A stretch of 46,290 bases of DNA. Source: Verrucomicrobiota bacterium (GTDB lineage: Bacteria > Verrucomicrobiota > Verrucomicrobiia > Opitutales > UBA2995). Shown here one piece after another: positions 21,937-31,363 of the stretch; position 1 is the first letter of the stretch; every line of letters starts with the position of its first letter. The notes beneath the pieces are model-generated. The model searched no databases, was not told the origin of the DNA, and worked only from the letters and a program-made list of their open reading frames with translations. The position numbers and the translations under genes are program-made. The stretch spans positions 1-46,290 of the forward strand of contig JAQBYJ010000035.1 in assembly GCA_027622555.1 (NCBI GenBank), read 5' to 3'.

Positions 21937-23318
21937 TTAGGCGTACATAGAATACGGGGATCCTTTCCTGTAAATCGTTCGGCCACGCGAAGTGCTTCAT
22001 CAAAATCCTTCACAGGCGTGTAACCTAATTCACGCGCATACCGGGGTGATTTCGCTCCAACCAAAATTACCCGCGAACACCATTTTTCGGGAACACTTCC
22101 CCCGCTCAACATGGACATGGCATGAAACGGATGGTAGGCGTATTCTTCCGAGTAAAGCCGACAGTATTCTTTATCCGTAGAAAGTCTTAACATGTCTTCG
22201 GAATCCAGGAAGTCAGTAACGGTGGTATACTCCTGCATCACCTCGAATGTTTTTTCATAGGATGGAAACCACTGTTCATTGAAGTCACCGTCACAGATCG
22301 CCGAAGCAATAATTACCCCACCCTCGCGGAATGCCTTCCAGCAGCGCGATAGCTGACCGGCGATAGCCAAGCTCAAAAGAATCGGGTTACTCCCCATCCC
22401 GGGACCGTAATGAAAATTCCTTGGAAGTCCCATCACCAACACATCGGCTGGTTCGGGCATATCCAGAGTAATGTTCGTCCACTGTTCTGCCAAGGGCCAG
22501 GTGGCTTTTTCAACCGCCTCAATCTCCCCCGCATGCACGGCCAGGACCTCAGCAAACTGTCCTATAACGGCATCCACCGCGAAAAACTTTTTGCCCATGG
22601 CTTTTTCCATGGCCTGGCCGATGGATTTAAACTGATGCCGCATATGAGAACTCGTCGAAGCTCCCAACCAATCCTTGCGGTGCATCGTCTTTGGACAGTG
22701 GTGGGACGCAATGGAACGCCAACCTGCCATTCCAGTAACAATCATTTTATATCCGCCGCTGAATCCACCGTAGGGATTGCCTGCACAATGTCCGATAACT
22801 ATGGGTACATCAGCTTCTGCCATCAGGCGATTGCATTGGACTACGTTACCGTCTTGATCCTGGCCGAAATCACAGAGATCCTCGGCTTCGGCATCGTGAT
22901 TGATCAGACGATCGGGATAAAATTTATCCACGATGTCTTTTCCCAAATAATCATTCCAGTCCTCCAGATTATTTTTACGATGCAGACCAATACAACAAAG
23001 CAGTGTGATATCTTCCAGCAAGGTGCCACCCTTTTGCAGCTCTTCAATAATCATTGGGATTGCTACTCTGCGATGGGCATTGTCGTGGCTACCACCTTTT
23101 ACTCTGTCGGGAAATCCGATGACCACTTTCCTACCTTTTCCACCAAGCTCGCTTAGCGGCGGTGATCCGAGTGGATTTTCCAAAGCGATCCTTGTTGCCT
23201 CGCGCGAATCAATGGAAGGAAGCGAATGGTGCTCTTTTCCGTAACAAAACACATGGGCTGAATCAGGTAGAGAAACCTCGATCCGGGAATCTCCGTAGTC
23301 TAGTAGTACAGTTTGCAT
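21888..23318 (-). CDS. LarA-family nickel-dependent racemase/epimerase homologue
   Basis: The 476-residue cytoplasmic protein has the DUF2088/LarA layout: GLHRKN with H113, the SGGYKMI motif with K191 (attachment point of the nickel-pincer nucleotide) and SHH with H207 (nickel ligand). The position matching the second catalytic histidine of lactate racemase (the EPH motif) reads AGN here, so N181 replaces His. That points to a different substrate or mechanism within the superfamily of hydroxyacid racemases and epimerases. It heads a TRAP operon, so the substrate is probably an imported hydroxy or sugar acid. larB, larC and larE cofactor genes are not in the window. Confidence 0.85.
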   Translation of the reverse strand: MQTVLLDYGDSRIEVSLPDSAHVFCYGKEHHSLPSIDSREATRIALENPLGSPPLSELGGKGRKVVIGFPDRVKGGSHDNAHRRVAIPMIIEELQKGGTLLEDITLLCCIGLHRKNNLEDWNDYLGKDIVDKFYPDRLINHDAEAEDLCDFGQDQDGNVVQCNRLMAEADVPIVIGHCAGNPYGGFSGGYKMIVTGMAGWRSIASHHCPKTMHRKDWLGASTSSHMRHQFKSIGQAMEKAMGKKFFAVDAVIGQFAEVLAVHAGEIEAVEKATWPLAEQWTNITLDMPEPADVLVMGLPRNFHYGPGMGSNPILLSLAIAGQLSRCWKAFREGGVIIASAICDGDFNEQWFPSYEKTFEVMQEYTTVTDFLDSEDMLRLSTDKEYCRLYSEEYAYHPFHAMSMLSGGSVPEKWCSRVILVGAKSPRYARELGYTPVKDFDEALRVAERFTGKDPRILCTPNCFTSGAAVHLHVKGH

Positions 23319-23438
23319 ATCAGTTGATCCAAACCGTGAACCGATCCGGTTTTTTCTTCGAGCGAAAAATCAACCCTTCCCAAAACCTTCGAAATTCCAT
23401 AGTTAAAGATCGAATAGAATTCAGACCTATAACCAACT

Positions 23439-24329
23439 ATGCAAAATATTGGATTAATTGGTGCGGGAGTCATGGGCTTCACCGCCGCAGAAAAAATAAT
23501 TGAAGCTGGCTACCCATTGACAGTCTTTGAGCCAAACCAAGCTTCAGCTGCAAGGGTGCAAGGGTTGGGTGCCAAATTGGTTACAAGTCCTGCAGAAGCA
23601 GCGAAACAATCAGATATTGTGATACTCTTTCTTCCAGGTCCAAGTGTAATTGAGGCGGTTGTAGCGGGAACCGACGGACTCCTTTCCACTATCCGGGAAG
23701 GTTCGGTGATCGTCGACATGAGCACGACCGATCCGGAAAGCACTCGCACATTAGCGACTCTGGCCAAGTCGAAGAATGTGGGATATCTCGACGCACCTGT
23801 ATTAGGAAGGCCAGCGAGTATCGGCAAATGGGCATTACCTGTCGGAGGCGATACTGATGAGCATCTAAATAAATGCATGCCTGTCCTCAATATACTGGCA
23901 ACACAGATTATGCCCATTGGAGAGTCCGGCAGCGGAAACAAAATAAAGCTGCTCAACCAACTCATGTTCGGCGCCATCAATGCCATGACTGCGGAAATGA
24001 TGGCCATTGCGGATAAAGTTGGGATTTCTCCCGAGCTGCTCTACAACACCCTAACGGCTAGCCAGGCTGGAACGGTCAGTAATTTATTTAAGGAATTAGG
24101 CAAGAGCATCTCTGAGGATGATTATGCCACCCCCACCTTTTCAGTAGACTTGCTTTGTAAAGACGTGAATCTGGCGACGAAGTTAGCCAGGCAAAACGGA
24201 GCCAATCCCATTCTGGGAGAAAGCATTGAGGCCATTAACAAACTGGCCCAAGATCAAGGCTTTGGAAACAAAGATACATCGATCATGTGGAAGTGCTTTA
24301 GGCCTTTATGGGAAACAGGGGCTAACTAA
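23439..24329 (+). CDS. Beta-hydroxyacid dehydrogenase (3-hydroxyisobutyrate/tartronate-semialdehyde reductase family)
   Basis: The 296-residue enzyme has the NAD(P)-binding GLIGAGVMGF turn at the N-terminus, a DAPVLGRPASIGKWALPVGG substrate loop and catalytic K170 followed by N174 (GNKIKLLNQ). The usual DAPVSGG is changed to DAPVLGR, a variant found in part of the family, so the substrate may be unusual. It is divergent from the LarA-like gene with a 120-bp shared promoter region, suggesting it reduces or oxidises a product of the same hydroxyacid pathway. Confidence 0.9.
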   Translation: MQNIGLIGAGVMGFTAAEKIIEAGYPLTVFEPNQASAARVQGLGAKLVTSPAEAAKQSDIVILFLPGPSVIEAVVAGTDGLLSTIREGSVIVDMSTTDPESTRTLATLAKSKNVGYLDAPVLGRPASIGKWALPVGGDTDEHLNKCMPVLNILATQIMPIGESGSGNKIKLLNQLMFGAINAMTAEMMAIADKVGISPELLYNTLTASQAGTVSNLFKELGKSISEDDYATPTFSVDLLCKDVNLATKLARQNGANPILGESIEAINKLAQDQGFGNKDTSIMWKCFRPLWETGAN

Positions 24330-24341
24330 ATCGAAAATCAA

Positions 24342-25619
24342 CTAAATCTTCTCGCCTAAAACAGAAGTGACATGAAACGAAGCGCAAGTACCTTCATTTT
24401 CCAACGATTCTAATTCCAAACTGGAGCCGATCACTTTCAGGAGTCGACGGGCAAGCGGTAGACCAATCCCGATTCCATCATTGCTTCGGGTCAATGAGCT
24501 ATCGATTTGAGTAAACGGAATTTTGACCAGCTCAACCTGCTCAGGCGTCAACCCCGTGCCGGTATCGGAAACTTTAAAAAACAAATTGGACGGATCCTTA
24601 CCGCTCGGTTGGACTGATATTTCAACAACGCCTGCCCGGGTAAACTTGATAGAATTTTCGAGGAGCAGTAACAACACTTTCTCAACCACGTTTGCAGGCA
24701 GATGATATTGATTTCGGATTGCCGGATCAATATCGATTTCGAGAGAAAGTTTCCTTTCCGCTGCACTTTTTCGAAGGTCTTCATCCAGAACGCCCTCTAA
24801 CCATGCATTCAACTCTACCGCTATATTCACAGGATTAACCTCATCAGACCCAGCTTCATTGTAGGCGAGTACCCGGTTAACCAGTCGAAGCAATTGCTCA
24901 CTACATTCCCGTGCTTCGGAAACGTACTCGATTTTCTCGCTTTCCGGATTGGGCTCTGAAAGTAAATCAAGGTAGCCAAAAATTCCGTTCATGGGAGTGA
25001 GCATCTCGTGACTAACATGATTTAGAAAATCTGAGTTGGTTTGCAATGCAGCCGTTAGTTGCTCTGTTCGAGAGGCAACGATTTGCTCCAAGCCTTCCAT
25101 TCGAAGATCGGCAGCCTTTTTCAAATCCCATTTGTTTGTTAACGCATGGGCTAACTGAACCACCTCGATTTGATCAAATGGTTTTTTAACGACCAACCAT
25201 CGGTCCCGTTCGGTGAGACTTCTCTGAATTTCTTTCCAGCTACGATCAGAGTAGGCAGTACAAATCACAATTTGGATATTGGAATCCACCCTCCAGATTT
25301 CCTCGATAGTCTTCAACCCATCCCAACCTGGAGGCATTCGCATATCGACAAAAGCAACCGCGTACGGATTACCTGCCTCACAAGCCGCTTTCACCTTATC
25401 CAAAGCTTCCTCGCCTTGAAGGGCTGAATCCAGCTCAAACGGCACTTCATCTGAATCGTCATCCACTTCCTCATTATAGCCAAACAAGGCAGCAGCATCT
25501 GCGTCCAGGTCGCGCGCCTTTGAATTGTCCCTCCATAAGACACGCTTGAAATCTTCATGGATAGAAGGATTGTCGTCTACTAACAGGATTCTTTTATTCG
25601 GGCTCAACAAATCGCTCAT
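24342..25619 (-). CDS. Hybrid signalling protein: receiver domain followed by histidine kinase
   Basis: The 425-residue cytoplasmic protein starts with a receiver domain (ILLVDDNPSIHEDF, phospho-acceptor D92 in FVDMRMP, K146). An acidic insert at ~35-62 (DLDADAAALFGYNEEVDDD) is unlike standard receivers. A coiled-coil linker leads to a HisKA helix with H204 in HVSHEMLTP and an ATPase domain with N in LLLENSIKFTRAG, SDTGTGL and GIGIGLPLARRL. No output DNA-binding domain is present, so it probably relays phosphate from the upstream membrane kinase to another partner. Its start overlaps that kinase by 4 bp (ATGA). Confidence 0.9.
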   Translation of the reverse strand: MSDLLSPNKRILLVDDNPSIHEDFKRVLWRDNSKARDLDADAAALFGYNEEVDDDSDEVPFELDSALQGEEALDKVKAACEAGNPYAVAFVDMRMPPGWDGLKTIEEIWRVDSNIQIVICTAYSDRSWKEIQRSLTERDRWLVVKKPFDQIEVVQLAHALTNKWDLKKAADLRMEGLEQIVASRTEQLTAALQTNSDFLNHVSHEMLTPMNGIFGYLDLLSEPNPESEKIEYVSEARECSEQLLRLVNRVLAYNEAGSDEVNPVNIAVELNAWLEGVLDEDLRKSAAERKLSLEIDIDPAIRNQYHLPANVVEKVLLLLLENSIKFTRAGVVEISVQPSGKDPSNLFFKVSDTGTGLTPEQVELVKIPFTQIDSSLTRSNDGIGIGLPLARRLLKVIGSSLELESLENEGTCASFHVTSVLGEKI

Positions 25620-27244
25620 TGCCGTACGGGTTCAAGTGCTAATGGAATTGATAAAGTGAAAACGGACCCCTTGCCCGGTCCAGGACTTTGGACCTTCAAC
25701 GATCCACCCATTTCTTGAGCACTGAGTGCACTCAGATGAAGTCCAAAACCATGTCCGTTTGCTTTGGTTGTAAAACCATGGTGGAAGATACTTGAAAGGT
25801 TTTCCTTTTTAATTCCAACCCCGGTATCTGAAACTGAGATGGCGATCATCTTATCATTTTCCTGAAATATCTTAACCGTTAATTTTCGCCGGTGAGCTTC
25901 AATGTCCAACATCGCATCTTTGGCGTTCGTAAAAAGATTTACCAATATTTGGATAATCTTATGCCGATCTCCAAGAATTTCATAAGCATAGTCATAGTGC
26001 CTAATTACAAAAATGTTATAGCCGGCAGTTATTCCATCATTCAATGACAAGGCTTCTTCGACTATCTCCGCAGGGTCCAGGTGTTCCTTAACACCGAGCA
26101 CTTTTGCAAAACTTTGCTGAGTGGATACGATTTCCTTGATGTGCTCAACGTTGCCAATCAATCCAGACATTTCAGCACGAAGCTCTTCATTTTCAGTTTT
26201 CAAATGGTTGGTAACTTTAGCGAGAAAACCAGGAATAGCTTTACCGCGGGAATCATCCGTGAGGAACATCCCCAGATCCGTACCATGTGCCTGCAATAAG
26301 TCAACAATCTGGCCGAGGTGACCAAGGCGAGTAGATTCAAGTCGATCCTGAACACTTTGCACTGACAGATTTACAGTATTAAGAACATTACCTACGTTGT
26401 GCAACACGCCGGTGGCAACTTCCGCCATTCCCGCTGCGACACGGGAGGTTTTACCCAAATCATCTTGCAGTCGCTCCCTTACTTTTATCTCAGCCTGCAA
26501 TTGAGAATAAGCCTCCCGAAGAACCATATCCGAATCTTCGATTTGGCTAAGCATGTCATTGAAGTTGGAAGTGAGAACACCGATTTCATCAGTACCCTCG
26601 ACCGTAGCTCTCAAGGAATAATCGCGCTTGGTTGCCACTTCATAAGTTATGGTTACCAGATTCTTAATCGGTTCAATAATAACTCCACGAAAAGCACCTA
26701 CCGTTAGTACTGCTATGAGGACACCAATGATAAGGACAATCATTAGGGCAAAACTCATACTCAATATACTGGATGAAAACACTCGCGAAAAGTCAGCCGT
26801 GATCAATAGCCAGGCGTCCGCCTGACCAAGTACTTTAATCGGTCGTGATACCAGCAATTTCCAGCCGTCAAAAGTTTCAATATCATTTTCAGGGACTTCA
26901 GTCCATTGCAGCGCAGTTCGATCAAGCTGTGCAAAAATGGTGCCATTACTCAAGCGAATCTCAGCCGAGGTGATATCGAGATTTGATCTAAGCGTAGACA
27001 ATACTTCCTCGACACCTGCTTGATCTCCAAACGCAACAGGTGCCTCCACAAAACTCGACACCACATCGGCAACCGCGATCACATTGTCACGGAACTGTGA
27101 ACGCAAATTAAACATGTGGTAAGAAAAGAGGGCACCTCCAATTACAAACGTACTTACGCCGGAACAAACAGAAACCAGCAGAATTAGTTTCCGGTTAATG
27201 GAAAGGTCGCGAAACTTTCTGAGTTTTAAATTGAAGGATCTCAT
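25616..27244 (-). CDS. Membrane sensor histidine kinase with CHASE8-like periplasmic domain
   Basis: The 542-residue protein has TM1 (~18-41), a periplasmic domain (~45-150) with VEAPVAFGDQAGVEEVLSTL like the CHASE8 domain of YfiN, TM2 (~160-185), HAMP (~186-240), a coiled coil, then kinase domains. The phospho-acceptor is likely H282 in GVLHNVGNVLNT, the non-canonical H-N-V-G-N version of the H-box. ATPase motifs are LVNLFTNAKDAM, SDTGVGI and GFGLHLS. It should respond to the YfiR-like periplasmic protein encoded just upstream (4-bp overlap) and signal to the hybrid protein downstream. Confidence 0.9.
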   Translation of the reverse strand: MRSFNLKLRKFRDLSINRKLILLVSVCSGVSTFVIGGALFSYHMFNLRSQFRDNVIAVADVVSSFVEAPVAFGDQAGVEEVLSTLRSNLDITSAEIRLSNGTIFAQLDRTALQWTEVPENDIETFDGWKLLVSRPIKVLGQADAWLLITADFSRVFSSSILSMSFALMIVLIIGVLIAVLTVGAFRGVIIEPIKNLVTITYEVATKRDYSLRATVEGTDEIGVLTSNFNDMLSQIEDSDMVLREAYSQLQAEIKVRERLQDDLGKTSRVAAGMAEVATGVLHNVGNVLNTVNLSVQSVQDRLESTRLGHLGQIVDLLQAHGTDLGMFLTDDSRGKAIPGFLAKVTNHLKTENEELRAEMSGLIGNVEHIKEIVSTQQSFAKVLGVKEHLDPAEIVEEALSLNDGITAGYNIFVIRHYDYAYEILGDRHKIIQILVNLFTNAKDAMLDIEAHRRKLTVKIFQENDKMIAISVSDTGVGIKKENLSSIFHHGFTTKANGHGFGLHLSALSAQEMGGSLKVQSPGPGKGSVFTLSIPLALEPVRQ

Positions 27245-27807
27245 TCTCTGTCCTCCACTAATTCGGACAAACTCGCGAGCTTTCCACTGATTACAAGTCC
27301 GGCTCTTTTTGCCCTGGCAGGATTAATTTCAAGTCTGAGATTCTCCTTTTTCTTCACAAAACCGATGATCCCATGGTTGCGGGCAAAGTCTTTATTCTCA
27401 CCGATGACCAATACCGGACTTTCGGCCAGCTTAGCTGCAAATTCTGCGTATGAATTGGTAAAATTATCGGTGATAAAAATTACATGGTATCCTTCCGATT
27501 CCATTTCAGGTTGGAACCGAGTTATCTCAACAGGTCGTCCATCAACGCTTTTTCCGGTCAAGGTTTTCCTAATCAGCCGTATCACGGCAGGGTCAGCCAT
27601 GACTCCGATCTTCCAAGAACCGGAATTCGAAATAATCTCCCCAGGCCAGGAAACAAACGTCAGAAAGTTAAAAATAAATCCTGCTTTCACCTGGTATTCT
27701 ATTTGGTCGGGACTGGAAACTTGACTATACGACAGATTGCCTAAATTTCCCATCAAGAGGAAAATCCCTAACAACAATGCAAGTCTGTGAGTTCTTTGTG
27801 GCATCAA
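27241..27807 (-). CDS. YfiR-family periplasmic regulator (DUF4154)
   Basis: The 188-residue protein has a signal peptide (RLALLLGIFLLMGNLGNLSYS). The YfiR fold is marked by YQVKAGFIFNFLTFVSWPG, VEITRFQ, PVLVIGENKDFARNHGIIGFV and LRLEINPARAKRAGLVISGKLASL. In Pseudomonas YfiR binds the periplasmic domain of the diguanylate cyclase YfiN and holds it off. Here the adjacent protein with a YfiN-like sensor domain is a histidine kinase, so a similar inhibitory contact is proposed. It sits 7 bp after the TonB-dependent receptor gene and overlaps the kinase gene by 4 bp. Confidence 0.92.
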   Translation of the reverse strand: MMPQRTHRLALLLGIFLLMGNLGNLSYSQVSSPDQIEYQVKAGFIFNFLTFVSWPGEIISNSGSWKIGVMADPAVIRLIRKTLTGKSVDGRPVEITRFQPEMESEGYHVIFITDNFTNSYAEFAAKLAESPVLVIGENKDFARNHGIIGFVKKKENLRLEINPARAKRAGLVISGKLASLSELVEDRE

Positions 27808-27814
27808 AAATTGA

Positions 27815-29887
27815 TTAAAATTTCCAATTCGCTCTGAGGTAGTAGGAACGGGGAATTCGTTTTAGTTCTCCTCCCAAAAAAGTAGGCGGAAATTCGTAGT
27901 GTTCGGATTCGAGTAAATCACGTCCGACAATAGATAATTCAAAACCCTTGTTGGGTTTCCAGGCCAAGCGGGAATCCAAAGCCGTATAGGAGTCAATTCC
28001 AGGGCTGACGAGTTTACTGCTGTGATGCCCTATCACATCGAACAACCAGTTTTCCGTAATATCGTACATCACACGAAGTCCAAGCTGCGTTTCCGGGGAA
28101 GAGCCTTCATAGGCTCCTACGGATTCCGTATCCAAACTCCCTTCATTGTTTTCGAGCTTATATTTTAGTATACTCAAGGTTCCTTGCATTCGCAGCCTGG
28201 GTGTCGGTTGCAGATTGGTGGTTATTTCCACGCCGTAGGTTGATCCCTCAATTCCGTTACCAACCAAGGAAGTAAACCTATTGTGGGGAACAGACGTAAA
28301 ATCCTGGGTAACGGCTCCTGGCTCAATGGAACGCAGGTGTTCATATTGATTATAGAACAGAGCTGTATCTATAGAAAACCCATCTCCCTTTGAAAGGCGG
28401 TGACCTACTTCCAGGGCTACCAAATCCTCTGATCTGAAATCGGAATTACCCTGAACAATTGCTTTCGTCGGAATGGGTGACAAAGGATTGGGAGGAATAA
28501 TGGCTCCAGTGATAAGGGCCGTACGTTCAGCTCGAGATGGCGTTCGGGCAGCTCGCGCAATAGAAGCCCAAAGGGCTTGATTTTCATCGGGCCGGAAAAG
28601 TACCCGAAGGTTGGGTTGGAATTCGAAATTCGCGTATTTGGTGTGTTCAACTTTCGCGCTAACAGTGACATGCAATTTATCAGGTATCGCCTTAAACTCG
28701 TTTTGAAAAAATGCACTGAGTAGCCATCGCTGATCTTCTGAGGGAAGAAAAAGAAATCGTTCGGAAGCTTCCAATTTGTCATCGTAAAATCGAAAGCCTA
28801 CGCCTGTAACAAATTCATTATGCTCACTCGTCACTTGTCTGAGTTGCGCATCGAGGTCCGCAATAAATTCATCGTTTCCAAAAAACGTTAAATCTTCATT
28901 GGCAAAATCGAGATATCCTTGAACGGATAATTCACCTTCTTCACCAACGGGCTTTGACCATCGCGACAACAGGTAAGCCATAAACGAAGTTCCTGAAGAA
29001 AGCATTTCAGCTCCAAAAGGAGGCACGAGACTGAAATTCTCAGAAATTGAATTCGTCTCACCATATAAAAGGTCACCCTGAATAGTAAGCCGCCCACGTT
29101 CTCCACCTTCCCAGTCATAACGAAATCCGACCAGGCTTTGTTCAATTGAATGTTCCAAATCTCCAAGAGGAGAATCTGAAGGGGACTTAGCTTGGCGAAT
29201 ATGCTTTGCGTAGAACCGGATATAGCGATCATTCCCTAAATCTTCTCCATGTCGGCCGACCGCTTGAAACTCTAGAAAATCTCCAAGCAACACACTGGCG
29301 AAACTTCCCACGGTATCTTTGGAGCTTTTGGTCGTAATATTGACCACCCCGTTAACGGCGTTGGCTCCCCACAACGATGCTCCAGGTCCACGAATGACTT
29401 CAATTCGATCCAGATCCTCCATGATGATTTGTTGATCTATCCACTGGACACCCGAAAAAAGAGGTGAATACACGCTCCTTCCATCTGTCATTACCAACAG
29501 CTTATTTGAGGAAACATCGTTAAAACCCCGGGAAGCCACAGCGACATTTGTTTCATCAACTCGCCCCACATGGAGTCCCGGGCTCATTCTGAGGGTCTCA
29601 GCAAGGCTCGTCATTCCTGAACGTTTCACATCTTCATTCGAAATTAAGTGGACAGCAGCCGGTGCTTCAAAGAGGCTTTCAAATTTTCGCGACACGGAGT
29701 TGATTTCAACATGCATCAATTCATCGATGCTCAACTCGGTATAATCGACGGCTATGATTGGAGTGCTACCGATGAATAGGGTTAGAATCAGTAGGAACCC
29801 AGTTGGAAATGGTCGGATCGTTGACCAACTCAGAAAACAAGGCGTTAACCAAGAACGTAGCTTACCATTTAGATATGGAAGATTCAT
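27815..29887 (-). CDS. TonB-dependent outer-membrane receptor
   Basis: The start at 29887 gives 690 residues with a long signal segment; the frame is open to 29980 but the extra residues are unlikely. The plug domain includes FEAPAAVHLISNEDVKRSGM, SLAETLRMSPGLHVGRVD, DRIEVIRGPGASLWGANAV and NGVVNITTK. The remainder is a beta-barrel ending in an aromatic residue (YYLRANWKF). It belongs to the ligand-gated siderophore/vitamin-type receptors, not SusC. Co-transcription with YfiR and two kinases suggests its ligand or import state is the signal that module reads. Confidence 0.93.
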   Translation of the reverse strand: MNLPYLNGKLRSWLTPCFLSWSTIRPFPTGFLLILTLFIGSTPIIAVDYTELSIDELMHVEINSVSRKFESLFEAPAAVHLISNEDVKRSGMTSLAETLRMSPGLHVGRVDETNVAVASRGFNDVSSNKLLVMTDGRSVYSPLFSGVQWIDQQIIMEDLDRIEVIRGPGASLWGANAVNGVVNITTKSSKDTVGSFASVLLGDFLEFQAVGRHGEDLGNDRYIRFYAKHIRQAKSPSDSPLGDLEHSIEQSLVGFRYDWEGGERGRLTIQGDLLYGETNSISENFSLVPPFGAEMLSSGTSFMAYLLSRWSKPVGEEGELSVQGYLDFANEDLTFFGNDEFIADLDAQLRQVTSEHNEFVTGVGFRFYDDKLEASERFLFLPSEDQRWLLSAFFQNEFKAIPDKLHVTVSAKVEHTKYANFEFQPNLRVLFRPDENQALWASIARAARTPSRAERTALITGAIIPPNPLSPIPTKAIVQGNSDFRSEDLVALEVGHRLSKGDGFSIDTALFYNQYEHLRSIEPGAVTQDFTSVPHNRFTSLVGNGIEGSTYGVEITTNLQPTPRLRMQGTLSILKYKLENNEGSLDTESVGAYEGSSPETQLGLRVMYDITENWLFDVIGHHSSKLVSPGIDSYTALDSRLAWKPNKGFELSIVGRDLLESEHYEFPPTFLGGELKRIPRSYYLRANWKF

Positions 29888-30234
29888 AACTATTGGTGTA
29901 AATAAAGTGAGCCAACATGCTGATATGTGGAGAGATAGATTGGTTGATAGAAAACTAAGTAAAATAGCCTGGTTATTCATTTGAGCATTCTAGGAACTAG
30001 TACTGTTAAAAATAATGAAATCTGATCCAGGCTGATTTAAACGGTTTTTTACGAACAAACCCGCGAAATTCCTATGAATTACCTTAATACGAGGCTCAAT
30101 CCCCTTACCTTCACTCTAATAATCCCCACCACCTAAAAGTTAACATTCTAAAGCAACACTATGGGTGACGATTTATTCAGCCATCACTTCAACTATTTAC
30201 ATAAGTAGAATCTCAGTCATACCCTAAGACAGTT
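29888..30234. other. Divergent intergenic region, TonB receptor / DUF5009 gene
   Basis: The 347-bp AT-rich spacer carries the promoters of both flanking transcripts. No gene, strong repeat or recognised regulator site was found. An alternative 93-bp extension of the receptor gene would overlap its left part. Confidence 0.45.
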
Positions 30235-31356
30235 ATGACTGATTTCGCCTCCGAAAATAAGAAAACAAGGTTGATGTCACTCGATGCATTGCGGGGCTTT
30301 GATATGTTTTGGATCATTGGCGGATCTGGCATGGTAGTCGCGCTCGCAGAACTGTTGGGATTTCCTGACAGCTGGGTGGCGACACTGGCTCTACAAATGG
30401 AGCATGTGACATGGGACGGATTTCGCTTCTTCGATCTGATTTTTCCGCTGTTTGTATTTATTTCAGGCGTAACTGTCCCCTACTCCGTCCTGTCACAAAA
30501 GTCTAAAGGAGTACCGGTAACAAAATTACAAATCGGAATCATAAAGCGATCCTTCATCATTGTACTGATAGGACTTAGTTTTAGTTTCTTCAGATTCGAA
30601 GAAGGAACACTTCGGCTCTACACCGTCTTGTGGATGATTGGGATGAGCTATATGATTGGTGCCAGTCTGACTTTGCATGTGGAAAGCTGGAAACACCGAC
30701 TCATTATTTTCTTTAGCGTGCTGGTAATCTATCATCTCGCCATGCAGTATCTGCCCTACCCGGGAAAGGGAGACGGTATCACCCCGGAAAACAATTTGGC
30801 AGCCTGGTTGGACAGAAACCTGGTTACCACGAATCTTTATCGCGAGGTTTGGGATCCGGAGGGAACCATCCGCGTGTTGACCGGCGGTATGCTTGGATTA
30901 CTTGGTGGCCTGATTGGACAACGAATCAAAAGTTATAAAACGGCCGATCTCCGCTGCAGCGGCGAATTGCTTGCTGCCGGGCTTGCTTGCCTTTTGTTGG
31001 GTTGGATCTGGAGTTTCTTTTTCCCAATCATAAAGTCTCTCTGGTCACCCTCGTTTATTTTGTGGGCTGGTGGTTGGTCGCTACTATTGCTCTCACTTTT
31101 TTATACCGTAATCGATGTATGGGGAAAAAAGTGGATTGGCTGGGTTTTCGTCCCCATAGGAATGAACGCAATCACCATCTATGCTTCTCAGTGGTATGTT
31201 CCTCTGGACGCCAGTCGAAATTTCTTTTTCAAAGGCCTGGCAAACCTGTTCAGCAATCCCGCGGCTCAACAGTTCATTCTGTATGGTGGCCTGATTCTCA
31301 TCCAGTGGCTCTTTCTCTATTGGCTATACAGAAAGAAAATTTTCATCCGAATATAA
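30235..31356 (+). CDS. DUF5009 / HGSNAT-like membrane acyltransferase
   Basis: The 373-residue protein has about ten transmembrane segments. The N-terminus RLMSLDALRGFDMFWIIGG and the HVTWDGFRFFDLIFPLFVF segment match the DUF5009 family. The family is related to heparan-alpha-glucosaminide N-acetyltransferase, which moves an acetyl group across a membrane onto an amino sugar using the conserved His near the second helix (H in HVTWDG). The substrate in bacteria is unknown. It converges with the fucokinase gene 7 bp away. Confidence 0.88.
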   Translation: MTDFASENKKTRLMSLDALRGFDMFWIIGGSGMVVALAELLGFPDSWVATLALQMEHVTWDGFRFFDLIFPLFVFISGVTVPYSVLSQKSKGVPVTKLQIGIIKRSFIIVLIGLSFSFFRFEEGTLRLYTVLWMIGMSYMIGASLTLHVESWKHRLIIFFSVLVIYHLAMQYLPYPGKGDGITPENNLAAWLDRNLVTTNLYREVWDPEGTIRVLTGGMLGLLGGLIGQRIKSYKTADLRCSGELLAAGLACLLLGWIWSFFFPIIKSLWSPSFILWAGGWSLLLLSLFYTVIDVWGKKWIGWVFVPIGMNAITIYASQWYVPLDASRNFFFKGLANLFSNPAAQQFILYGGLILIQWLFLYWLYRKKIFIRI

Positions 31357-31363
31357 AACCTGA

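Noticed and set aside
22410-23156. 248-codon open frame antisense to the LarA-like gene
   Set aside because: Its translation shows no domain and the opposite frame has all LarA-family motifs.
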